Shown here one piece after another: positions 41,953-49,415 of a stretch of DNA of 64,000 bases. The stretch comes from Gordonia terrae (GTDB taxonomy: Bacteria; Actinomycetota; Actinomycetes; Mycobacteriales; Mycobacteriaceae), in NCBI RefSeq assembly GCF_001698225.1, contig NZ_CP016594.1:992001-1056000 (forward strand), in the 5' to 3' direction. How positions within the stretch are numbered: position 1 is the first letter of the stretch; the number at the start of each line of letters is the position of its first letter. A program made the translations under genes and the position numbers. The notes below the pieces were generated by a model. It was not told the DNA's origin. It searched no databases and saw only the letters and a program-made list of their open reading frames with translations.

Positions 41953-42680
41953 ACTTGCTCGAATGCCGGGACGTCACCACGGGTTACGTCAGGACCCGAC
42001 CGTGCGTGCGGGGTGTCGACCTCGTCGTCGACCGAGGCCGGATCACCTGCCTGCTCGGACCCAATGGAGCAGGGAAGACAACGCTACTCATGTCGCTCGC
42101 CGGGATGCTGCCCCGTTTCGACGGCCGGATGACGGTGGACGGTCGTGACATCCGCGGCGGACACCCCCGCGAGGCAGTCCGCTCCGGAATCGTGCTCGTC
42201 GCCGACGACCGAGCACTGTTCCGTTCTCTGACGGTCGCGCAGAACCTCCGACTGGCGGTCCGGGAACGGTCGCGAAGGCGAATCGCAATCGACGAGATCA
42301 TCAACTACTTCCCGGATCTGGAGAAACGACTCCACACCGCCGCGGGGCGGCTCTCCGGCGGTGAGCAACAGATGCTGGCGATCGGCCGTGCACTCCTGCA
42401 GAAACCGAAGGTCCTGCTGATCGACGAACTGAGTATGGGGTTGGCCCCCGTGATTGTCGACCAGATTCTCGCCGTACTCCAGCGTCTGGCGGGTGAGGAA
42501 GATCTGGCGGTGCTGCTGGTCGAGCAACATGTTCACCTCGCACTCGGGATCGCCGATCACGCTGTCGTACTCGTCCATGGTGAGCTCGTGCTGACAGAGG
42601 ACGCGTCGGTCCTACGAGCCGACCCGTCGCGGATCGAGAAGGCGTACCTCGGGGTGGACGTCGCGACACCACAGGCGTGA
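41949..42680 (+). CDS. LivF-type ABC transporter ATPase
   Basis: This 243-residue second ATPase of the importer has Walker A LLGPNGAGKTTLLMSLAG, the signature LSGGEQQMLAIGRALL, Walker B VLLIDELSMGLAPVI and the switch His in VLLVEQHVHLALGIAD. LSMGLAP is the hallmark of LivF rather than LivG. The GTG start overlaps the stop of the fused protein by four bases, ensuring stoichiometric synthesis. The oxygenase genes begin 243 bases downstream with their own promoter region. Confidence 0.94.
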   Translation: MNLLECRDVTTGYVRTRPCVRGVDLVVDRGRITCLLGPNGAGKTTLLMSLAGMLPRFDGRMTVDGRDIRGGHPREAVRSGIVLVADDRALFRSLTVAQNLRLAVRERSRRRIAIDEIINYFPDLEKRLHTAAGRLSGGEQQMLAIGRALLQKPKVLLIDELSMGLAPVIVDQILAVLQRLAGEEDLAVLLVEQHVHLALGIADHAVVLVHGELVLTEDASVLRADPSRIEKAYLGVDVATPQA

Positions 42681-42698
42681 TGTGGCGCCGACGGTCAT

Positions 42699-42713
42699 AA
42701 CGTCAAAGACGTT
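42699..42713. promoter_or_regulatory. AACGTC-AAA-GACGTT palindrome upstream of the Rieske gene
   Basis: A perfect 6-bp inverted repeat with a three-base spacer lies 210 bases upstream of the KshA-like start and 18 bases after the livF stop. It is a candidate operator for the ring-degradation operon. I did not find a second exact copy in the window by eye. Confidence 0.45.
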
Positions 42714-42923
42714 GCGGTAGAAACCGACTGATGGCACTTGTACCACGGGTGTCGATCGAAAGCGTCCGCCCATCCCACTGAGCGGACGATCGGATCGGGT
42801 TGTCCCACTGCGCGGGAACGCGCGCCCCACATCAGTTCGGACTTGAGAGACTGATCACAGGTCAGAGAGCTTCTGCCCCCAGCCGATCTCGGGCAGAACG
42901 AGCGTCACAAGCAGGAGGACAAG

Positions 42924-44087
42924 ATGGCGACAATCAACGATACCAACGAAGAAGTACGCATCATCGAGGCGGGTACGCCCCCGGCGCGCTATGCGCGTGG
43001 ATGGCACTGCCTTGGTCTGCTCACCGACTTCACTGATGGCCAGCCCCACCAGATCACAGCTTTCGGAACCGAACTGGTGGTGTTCGCCGGCGAGGACGGA
43101 AAGCTGAACGTTCTCAACGCCTTCTGCCCGCACATGGGAGGTAACCTCGCCCAGGGCACGGTGAAGGGCAACACGATCGCTTGCCCGTTCCACGACTGGC
43201 GGTGGCAGGGCAACGGAAAATGTGCCGACATTCCCTACGCTCGGCGAGTTCCGCCTCTGGCCCGCACCAAGTCGTGGCCGACGCTCGAGAGCAACGGCCT
43301 CCTGTACGTGTGGAACGATCCGCAGAATCGAAAGCCGCCCGCCGACATCACCATTCCGGCCGTTGCGGGATACGGAGAGGATGGTTGGACCGACTGGGTG
43401 TGGCGGAAGACCGAGGTGACCGGTTCGCACTGTCGTGAACTCGTCGACAACATCGTCGACATGGCCCACTTCTTCTACGTCCACTACGGCATGCCGACCT
43501 ATTTCAAGAACGTCTTCGAAGGCCATGTCGCAACCCAGGTCATGAAGTCGAAGCCGCGCGCCGATGCTGCCGACGCCAGCATCGGTTCGAACTACGACCA
43601 GGAAGGCATGTCCGACGCATCCTACTTCGGGCCGTCGTTCATGATCGACAAACTGTGGGTGAACGTTCCCCACGACCAGGAATCCAACGTCACCCTCATC
43701 AACTGTCACTATCCGGTCTCGGCGGATTCGTTCGTCCTGCAGTACGGCGTGATCGTCAAGAAGCCCGAGGGGTTGACCGACGAAGAGGCGGACGGAATGG
43801 CAGCCATGATCGCGGAGGGCGTCGCCATCGGTTTCGAGCAAGACGTCAAGATCTGGAAGAACAAGTCCCGCATCGACAATCCGCTGCTCTCGGAGGAGGA
43901 CGGCCCGGTCTACCAGCTGCGTCGCTGGTACGAGCAGTTCTACGTCGACGTCGAGGACATCGACCCGGAGATGACCAACAGGTTCGAGTTCGAGATCGAC
44001 ACCGAGCGCGCGCTGAAGAACTGGCAGGCCGAAGTCGACGCGAATGTCGCGGCCGGACGCAACGTTCTGTCCACCCCGGGATCCTGA
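42924..44087 (+). CDS. Rieske non-haem iron oxygenase, KshA-like
   Basis: This 387-residue oxygenase resembles the terminal component of 3-ketosteroid 9-alpha-hydroxylase. The Rieske [2Fe-2S] ligands are C68-x-H70 (FCPHMGGNLAQG) and C87-x2-H90 (ACPFHDWRW). The mononuclear iron triad is H182, H187 (DMAHFFYVHYG) and about D307 (GFEQDVKIWK), one position off KshA numbering as I recall it. Electrons must come from a separate KshB-like reductase, which is not in the window. The ATG follows GGAGGAC. HsaA- and HsaC-like genes follow closely, so this opens a ring-degradation operon. The substrate could be a steroid or another polycycle. Confidence 0.92.
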   Translation: MATINDTNEEVRIIEAGTPPARYARGWHCLGLLTDFTDGQPHQITAFGTELVVFAGEDGKLNVLNAFCPHMGGNLAQGTVKGNTIACPFHDWRWQGNGKCADIPYARRVPPLARTKSWPTLESNGLLYVWNDPQNRKPPADITIPAVAGYGEDGWTDWVWRKTEVTGSHCRELVDNIVDMAHFFYVHYGMPTYFKNVFEGHVATQVMKSKPRADAADASIGSNYDQEGMSDASYFGPSFMIDKLWVNVPHDQESNVTLINCHYPVSADSFVLQYGVIVKKPEGLTDEEADGMAAMIAEGVAIGFEQDVKIWKNKSRIDNPLLSEEDGPVYQLRRWYEQFYVDVEDIDPEMTNRFEFEIDTERALKNWQAEVDANVAAGRNVLSTPGS

Positions 44088-44117
44088 CCCACCACCCCTG
44101 CAATCTAAGGAAGCACC

Positions 44118-45299
44118 ATGAGCCATCAGGTCTTGGACAACATCGTCGCCATCGCCGACGACATCCGGGCGCAGGCCGACGAGTCGGAGTCTCTCGGTCG
44201 CCTGACCGATGAGATGACCAAGGGCCTCAAGCAAGCGGGAATCATCCGCATGCTTGCCCGCAAAGAATTCGACGGGTTCGAAGCGCATCCCCGCGATTTC
44301 GCCGAGACAGTCATGAAGACCGCGAGTATCTACGGGTCCGCGGGATGGGTCGGCGGCATCGTCGGCGTTCATCCATGGCAGCTGGCGATGGCGGATCCCA
44401 AGGCGCAGGAGGAGGTCCTCGGCGACGACTCCGACACCTGGCAGGCCTCGCCATACATGCCCGGCGGCGTGGCGGTCAAAGTCGATGGCGGATACCGGAT
44501 GTCGGGACGATGGCAGTTCTCTTCGGGAACCGATCACTGCGACTGGATCTTCCTCGGTGCATTCGTGGGAGATGCCGACGGGAAGCCCTTCATGCCGCCA
44601 CAGGGCCTTCACGTGATCATGCCGCGCTCAGACTATGAGATCGTGGCCGACAGCTGGGACGTCGTCGGCCTGCGCGGGACGGGCAGCAAGGACATCATCG
44701 TCAACGATGCCTTCATCCCGGACTACCGGGTGATGGATGCGGCCGGCGTGATGGACGGAACCACGGCCAAGGAGTACGGCGTCACCGAGACGCTGTACAA
44801 GATGCCCTGGTCGACGATGTTCCCGCTCGGGATCACTTCTGCGACAATCGGTCTGGCCGAGGGCGTGCTCGCCGCGGGTATCGCTTACCAGCGCGAGCGG
44901 GTGGGCGCGATGGGAACCGCCATCAAGGACGATCCCTACACCCTGTACGCGTTGGGTGAGGCCGCAGCCGAGATCGATGCAGCACGTCAGCAGCTGCTCG
45001 GAAACGTCGACGAGATCTTCGACCTGGTCGACGCCGGGAAGGAGATCGACTTCGAGCGGCGGGCTCTCGGTCGCCGAAATCAGACCCGCGCTGCCTGGCG
45101 GGCGGTGCGAGCAGCCGACGAGATCTTCGACCGCTCGGGCGGAAATGCGCTACGCATGGACAATCCCCTACAGCGGTTCTGGCGCGACGCCCATGCCGGC
45201 CTGCATCACGCCATCCACGTCACCAGCACGGTGTACCACGCTTCGGCGCTGAGTTCGCTCGGTGCCGATCCTCAGGGTTCGCTCCGGGTGATGATCTGA
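44118..45299 (+). CDS. Acyl-CoA dehydrogenase-fold flavin monooxygenase, HsaA-like
   Basis: This is a 393-residue group D flavin-dependent monooxygenase with the acyl-CoA dehydrogenase fold. Blocks include SAGWVGGIVGVHPWQLAMAD, SGRWQFSSGTDHCDWIFLGA, DVVGLRGTGSKDIIV and NPLQRFWRDAHAGLHHAIH, matching HsaA, which hydroxylates the phenolic A ring of a secosteroid to a catechol using reduced flavin. It starts 30 bases after the Rieske gene behind AAGGAAG. Its product would suit the extradiol dioxygenase encoded next. The flavin reductase HsaB is not seen nearby. Confidence 0.9.
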   Translation: MSHQVLDNIVAIADDIRAQADESESLGRLTDEMTKGLKQAGIIRMLARKEFDGFEAHPRDFAETVMKTASIYGSAGWVGGIVGVHPWQLAMADPKAQEEVLGDDSDTWQASPYMPGGVAVKVDGGYRMSGRWQFSSGTDHCDWIFLGAFVGDADGKPFMPPQGLHVIMPRSDYEIVADSWDVVGLRGTGSKDIIVNDAFIPDYRVMDAAGVMDGTTAKEYGVTETLYKMPWSTMFPLGITSATIGLAEGVLAAGIAYQRERVGAMGTAIKDDPYTLYALGEAAAEIDAARQQLLGNVDEIFDLVDAGKEIDFERRALGRRNQTRAAWRAVRAADEIFDRSGGNALRMDNPLQRFWRDAHAGLHHAIHVTSTVYHASALSSLGADPQGSLRVMI

Positions 45300-45344
45300 C
45301 GTCAACGACAGCTGTCGGCGAGAACGAACTAGTAAGGAAAAACG

Positions 45345-46265
45345 ATGAGTGAAGTCAAAGGGCTCGGATACGTACGCGTGCAGGCCTCCGACATCGACCG
45401 GTGGCGCGAGTTGGCCTTCGAGGTGTTGGGATTCGCCGAAGGCGCCGATACCACGAACGACGAGCTCCACCTGAGGATGGACGAGCGCGGTGCACGCCTG
45501 GTGGTCGAACGCAGCGAGCACGACCGAGTCGGCGCGGTCGGCTGGGAGGTTCGCGACCAGCTCGCACTCGCACGTCTTCGGGATCGGCTGGAGAAGGCCG
45601 GCCATGTGATCAAGCCGATGTCCCTCGAAGAAGCGCAGGCGCGCAAGGTCGAAGAAGCGTTCACGATGGACGACCCCGGGGGTACGCCCCTCGAGTTCTT
45701 CCACGGTCCGGTTCTCGACCACAGCCCGGTGATCACGCGCTACGGCCAGAAATTCGTCACCGGCGACCAGGGGCTGGGCCACGTCGTCGTTCCCAGTCCC
45801 AACTTCGACGAGACCTATCGCTTCTACACAGAGACGCTCGGATTCCTACCGCGCGGCGCGATGCGCCTCCCGGTTCCGCCGGAGTACGGCGTGCAGCGAA
45901 TTCGCTTCCTCGGTGTCAACCAGCGGCACCACAGCCTCGCGATGATGCCGGTTCCAGAGGGCAACGACCCCGGATTGGTTCACATCATGGTCGAGGTGGA
46001 CAATCTCGACGCGGTGGGAATGGCCCTCGATCAGGTCGTCAAGCGCGACTTCCCGGTGTCGTCCACGTTGGGTCGCCACACCAACGACAAGATGATCTCC
46101 TTCTACGTCCGCGTCCCGGGCGGCTGGGACATCGAGTACGGCACCGAAGGTGCACTGGTGAACGAGGACTTCTACACCTCGGAAGAGATCACGGCGGATA
46201 GCTACTGGGGCCACGAATGGTTGTGGGCCAAGGAGATGGCCGAAGCCGAGCAGGCCAACAGCTGA
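45345..46265 (+). CDS. Extradiol catechol dioxygenase, HsaC/BphC-like
   Basis: This 306-residue type I extradiol dioxygenase has two VOC-type domains. The iron ligands in the C-terminal domain are H146 (GLGHVVVP), H213 (LVHIMVEV) and E264 (GWDIEYGT). The second-shell His in QRHHSLAMMP and Y254 (ISFYVRVPGG) are also present. It cleaves a catechol ring meta to the hydroxyls. It follows the HsaA-like gene by 45 bases with AAGGAAAA as ribosome site, and a 21-bp hairpin follows the stop. The order hydroxylase then ring-cleavage enzyme supports a phenol to catechol to meta-cleavage route. No HsaD-type hydrolase is adjacent. Confidence 0.93.
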   Translation: MSEVKGLGYVRVQASDIDRWRELAFEVLGFAEGADTTNDELHLRMDERGARLVVERSEHDRVGAVGWEVRDQLALARLRDRLEKAGHVIKPMSLEEAQARKVEEAFTMDDPGGTPLEFFHGPVLDHSPVITRYGQKFVTGDQGLGHVVVPSPNFDETYRFYTETLGFLPRGAMRLPVPPEYGVQRIRFLGVNQRHHSLAMMPVPEGNDPGLVHIMVEVDNLDAVGMALDQVVKRDFPVSSTLGRHTNDKMISFYVRVPGGWDIEYGTEGALVNEDFYTSEEITADSYWGHEWLWAKEMAEAEQANS

Positions 46266-46275
46266 ATTGCCCGGA

Positions 46276-46320
46276 CCATGAACCCCTGCCGTGCCCGACG
46301 GGCACGGCAGGGGTTCATGG
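46276..46320. terminator. Very strong hairpin terminator (21-bp stem, GAC loop)
   Basis: Perfectly complementary arms 46276-46296 and 46300-46320 begin 10 bases after the extradiol dioxygenase stop. It ends the KshA/HsaA/HsaC-like operon. No T run follows, so the stem itself probably gives termination or 3' protection. Confidence 0.75.
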
Positions 46321-46402
46321 TCTGTCCCGATGTAGTCGACATCCGATCATCCGGTACGGTCTGCGGTCCGCGCCGGATCGACCAACACGAGCGGAGCCCA
46401 CC

Positions 46403-47320
46403 GTGACGCTAACCCCCGCAGCGCAACGAATCGTCGATGAAGCGGCCGGCCGGTTTCCGGCCTCGATGACCGCCACCCCCGTCGCCGAGCTTCGTCAGAT
46501 GCTGGCCGACTCGGCAAAACCGGTGACCACATCGATTCACGCCGCTTTCGACATACGAGTGCCCTCGGAACCCGAGGGTGTCCGGGTCCGCGTCTACGAA
46601 CCGTCGGTCGACTGCGGGCGTCCCGTTGTGATGTGGATGCACAGTGGGGGGTTCGTAGTCGGAGGGTTGGATCAGAACGAGGAGTACTTGCGCGCGTTGT
46701 CGGTCGCTGCGGGCGTCGACATCGTGTCTGTGGACTACCGTCTGGCTCCCGAGCATCGTTACCCGGCAGCGCTTGCCGACTCTTGCGCGGTATGGGAGTG
46801 GATCAAGTCGGGCCCGCCCGAGTTGCGCGGTGACACCGCTCTTGCCGCGGTCGCCGGCGAGAGCGCGGGCGGGGCTCTGGCACTCGCACTGAGCCAACGG
46901 ATGAAAGACCTGGGCGGACCGATGCCGTTGGCGCAGATCGTCTTCTACGGGACGGCCGAGGCGCGGGTTTCCAACCCGGAGCTCTCGACCAGTCTGCTGA
47001 CGCCGACGGATTGCCAGTGGTTCTGGGATCAGTACGCACCCGGGACGGCGGCCCGTCGCGATCCAGGCGTCAGTCCGGCTGTCGCAGAGAATCTCTCCGG
47101 CCTGCCGGCGACCCTCCTGATCACGGCCGAGGTCGACGTGACCAGAGATGCCACGGAGGACTACGCACGCCGCCTGGTCGAGTCGGGAGTTCCGGTGGAG
47201 CAGACCCGGTACGCGGGAGTGATGCACGGATTCGCCACCATGACCGGTCGGCTGCCCCAAGCCGACCAATTGTTCTCCGAGACAGTCGACTTCATTCGCC
47301 GACGGGTGTTGGTCAGCTAG
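46403..47320 (+). CDS. Alpha/beta hydrolase, hormone-sensitive-lipase family
   Basis: This is a 305-residue esterase/lipase. The oxyanion block is WMHSGGFVVGG (HGGG-type with Ser replacing a Gly), and YRLAPEHRYPAAL follows. The nucleophile is in GESAGGALAL, the acid is in LITAEVDVTRD and the catalytic His is in GVMHGFATM. GTG 46403 is used because it gives the normal family length; the in-frame region upstream falls in the terminator. It is convergent with, and overlaps by four bases, the A/B-barrel gene on the other strand. It probably hydrolyses an ester or lactone in the surrounding catabolic set; it is not an HsaD-type C-C hydrolase. Confidence 0.87.
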   Translation: MTLTPAAQRIVDEAAGRFPASMTATPVAELRQMLADSAKPVTTSIHAAFDIRVPSEPEGVRVRVYEPSVDCGRPVVMWMHSGGFVVGGLDQNEEYLRALSVAAGVDIVSVDYRLAPEHRYPAALADSCAVWEWIKSGPPELRGDTALAAVAGESAGGALALALSQRMKDLGGPMPLAQIVFYGTAEARVSNPELSTSLLTPTDCQWFWDQYAPGTAARRDPGVSPAVAENLSGLPATLLITAEVDVTRDATEDYARRLVESGVPVEQTRYAGVMHGFATMTGRLPQADQLFSETVDFIRRRVLVS

Positions 47321-47982
47321 GCGGTCAGCTCGGTGGCTCTGGCTTCGATGACCGCGGCGTCGAGGTTGCAGAAGCTGTGTGCGACGCGGTCACGGATGAT
47401 CACCTCCGGGCACTCTGGATCGAACCATCGATCGATGTATCCCCAGTGCACCGGGTGCGCGAGATAGGGACCGGTCAGCCCGGCCAAATCGGTGAACTCC
47501 TGTTCCCAGACATGGGTGTACGGGACCGATCCGCGTGAATTGTCGACCCTGCTCAGCTGCCAGCTGGTCATCGTCCGGACGTGCGCCGGCATCCGGAGGG
47601 TCTCGTCCTCGAACCGTCGAACGACCTCGTCGTCGGTGCCGTCGGCGACACTCAGCAGCAGCGAGCGGTAGACGGAGCCGTGGGCGTTGCGCCGGGTGCC
47701 GGTCTGCCCCGGGAAGTATTCGACCTGATCCACGTGATGGATCGCCGAGTGGCCCAGGAGATGATCGAACTCGGACCGGCTCGAGTTCCAGTCCTCCCGG
47801 CGTTCGAATTGCAGGTGGACGAGCACGTCGCCGCCGTTTCGAACTCCGGGGAGTGTTCGTTCCACCACCGATCTCGATACCTTGGATCGACCGGCGGCGA
47901 TGCGCAGATCCGAGGTGAGCCTGGCGGCACTGACGTGATCGGACGCGTCGCTGAGGTGAATCAGACTGGTCACCTTAAACAT
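47317..47982 (-). CDS. Tandem dimeric alpha/beta-barrel (Dabb-like) protein
   Basis: This 221-residue protein appears to contain two ferredoxin-like repeats. The C-terminal half, YRSLLLSVADGTDDEVVRRF to NSRGSVPYTHVWEQEF and YIDRWFDPECPEVIIRDRVA, is typical of stress-responsive A/B-barrel (Dabb) domains. The N-terminal half is a more divergent copy. Such proteins range from small binding proteins to cyclases and oxygenases lacking cofactors. It overlaps by eight bases the following barrel gene at its 5' end, so both are translated together. Function unknown. Confidence 0.75.
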   Translation of the reverse strand: MFKVTSLIHLSDASDHVSAARLTSDLRIAAGRSKVSRSVVERTLPGVRNGGDVLVHLQFERREDWNSSRSEFDHLLGHSAIHHVDQVEYFPGQTGTRRNAHGSVYRSLLLSVADGTDDEVVRRFEDETLRMPAHVRTMTSWQLSRVDNSRGSVPYTHVWEQEFTDLAGLTGPYLAHPVHWGYIDRWFDPECPEVIIRDRVAHSFCNLDAAVIEARATELTA

Positions 47983-48322
47983 TGCACAGTCCTTCCACGT
48001 CCTCGACCGCGGCAGCCATGGACCGCGACCGATTCTCGATCAGATGGTCCACCCGAGTCCACCACTCGGCGTGCGCGGGATCGTGCCGGCCCTTGATCGC
48101 CGTAGCCCACCATTGCGACTGTCCGTCGACGGTCCACGTGGCGGTGACGGTGTTGGCCTCGTCCTCGAACCACACTGGGGGACTGAGGAGGATGCGGTCG
48201 AGTTTCATGCCGCGGTCACGCGCGGTCGGCGCGTAGTCACGGGTGTACGCCTCGACGAACTCTCGGGCGCAACCGGGGTTCACCACCACGCGGTCGACGA
48301 TGTAGATGGTCTGGCCTGTCAT
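47975..48322 (-). CDS. Small dimeric alpha/beta-barrel (NIPSNAP-like) protein
   Basis: This is a 115-residue single-domain ferredoxin-like protein. IYIVDRVVVNPGCAREFVEA and NTVTATWTVDGQSQWWATAI show the strand-helix-strand arrangement of the NIPSNAP/EthD/Dabb superfamily. It is transcribed ahead of, and overlaps, the larger barrel gene, suggesting a partnership. The IclR regulator gene lies upstream on the same strand. No catalytic residues can be assigned. Confidence 0.75.
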   Translation of the reverse strand: MTGQTIYIVDRVVVNPGCAREFVEAYTRDYAPTARDRGMKLDRILLSPPVWFEDEANTVTATWTVDGQSQWWATAIKGRHDPAHAEWWTRVDHLIENRSRSMAAAVEDVEGLCNV

Positions 48323-48419
48323 GCGGCGAGGCTAACACTGACGAAACCGGCCATGAGGCAGCGCTTCCCGTGCACCGGGAGGAAGTCCGTCCGGCTGCCG
48401 GGGTGATCTCGGTGTCCGA

Positions 48420-49184
48420 TCACGCCGACGTCCTGGCCGGTTCGTGCAGGCCGGGCATCGTTCGAACCGAGCTACCTCGTTGCAGGACAGGCGCGACATG
48501 CTTGTCGAGATTGCGCCAGATTGTTGCGGCGGTCATCCGAACGTGACCGCCGTACCGGTGATCGAAGGACATCTGACCGACCGGCCCGCACAACGAGACT
48601 GCCGCGACCGTGGATCCGAAGGGGCCGACCGGCACGGCGATGCAACCGAACCCGGACACGGATTCTTCTCGCTCGTAGGCGATTCCGTCCTCTCGGATGG
48701 TGTCGTAGGTGGCTCCGAGGCGGCCATCGAACGCCAGCAGTGCCTTGCCCACTGCCGTGTGGGCGGCGGGCCGCCGTGCTCCTGCACGGGTTGGGATCAT
48801 CCCGCCGTACCGCCCGCCCAGTTTCTCCCGGTAGACGATGTCGTCGCCGTCGAGGACGGCGAGATGGACGACCATCCCGGTGGCTCGGTGCAACTGCATC
48901 AGGGGTCCGACCGCGGCGGCGTGCAGCTCGTCCTGGTGGATGGCGAGGGAGCCGAGTTCCATCAGGCGCAGACCCAGTGTGTAGTGGCGACCCTCGCGTT
49001 GAAGCCATCGGAGTTGAACGAGGTGGTCGAGCATGCGGTGCGCGGAGGACCGCGGCAGGCCGGTGCGACGGACGATCTGGGCCAGCGTCAGGCGTCCGGG
49101 CCCGTCGAACGAGTCGAGTAGGAGGGACACGCGATCCAGGAATGCGGTCGGGGTCGAGTGGTCGATATCTGCCTGCACTGTCAT
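48420..49184 (-). CDS. IclR-family transcriptional regulator
   Basis: This is a 254-residue regulator. The N-terminal winged helix contains LTLAQIVRRTGLPRSSAHRM followed by LDHLVQLRWLQREGRHYTLG (about residues 30-75). The C-terminal effector domain includes HTAVGKALLAF and VPVGPFGSTVAAVSLCGPVG. The ATG at 49184 was chosen because AGGAGG lies four bases upstream; the frame extends nine codons further without a ribosome site. It is divergent from the KstD-like gene, and a palindrome CTATT-AGG-AATAG in the gap is a candidate binding site. It probably senses an intermediate and controls the KstD/SDR and barrel-protein genes. Confidence 0.9.
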   Translation of the reverse strand: MTVQADIDHSTPTAFLDRVSLLLDSFDGPGRLTLAQIVRRTGLPRSSAHRMLDHLVQLRWLQREGRHYTLGLRLMELGSLAIHQDELHAAAVGPLMQLHRATGMVVHLAVLDGDDIVYREKLGGRYGGMIPTRAGARRPAAHTAVGKALLAFDGRLGATYDTIREDGIAYEREESVSGFGCIAVPVGPFGSTVAAVSLCGPVGQMSFDHRYGGHVRMTAATIWRNLDKHVAPVLQRGSSVRTMPGLHEPARTSA

Positions 49185-49232
49185 CGGGCCTCCTAGGGCT
49201 GACTCGGCCACAAGGCTTTCACGTGGCTGTTT

Positions 49233-49245
49233 CTATTAGGAATAG
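49233..49245. promoter_or_regulatory. CTATT-AGG-AATAG inverted repeat, putative IclR operator
   Basis: A perfect 5-bp inverted repeat with a three-base spacer sits 49 bases upstream of the IclR start, within the 231-bp divergent gap to the KstD-like gene. It is AT-rich compared with its surroundings. Operator role inferred. Confidence 0.45.
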
Positions 49246-49415
49246 TGCCACACGACGTCGCCGATGTGAAGCCGATCACTCATTCGAGGCGTGGCGCGTG
49301 GTGTTCGAGGTGGGCCCACCGCCGCCGTCCGCTCAATGGGAACGCCAGTCTGCCCCTGCCTGGCTGTGACGTAGGTTACGGGCCGTTGGGTCCCCGATGT
49401 GAGAGTGAAGAGATC

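Noticed and set aside
42855..44612. Long minus-strand open frame (585 codons) opposite the Rieske and HsaA-like genes
   Set aside because: Antisense artefact of high third-position GC; the plus strand has complete Rieske and iron-ligand motifs.
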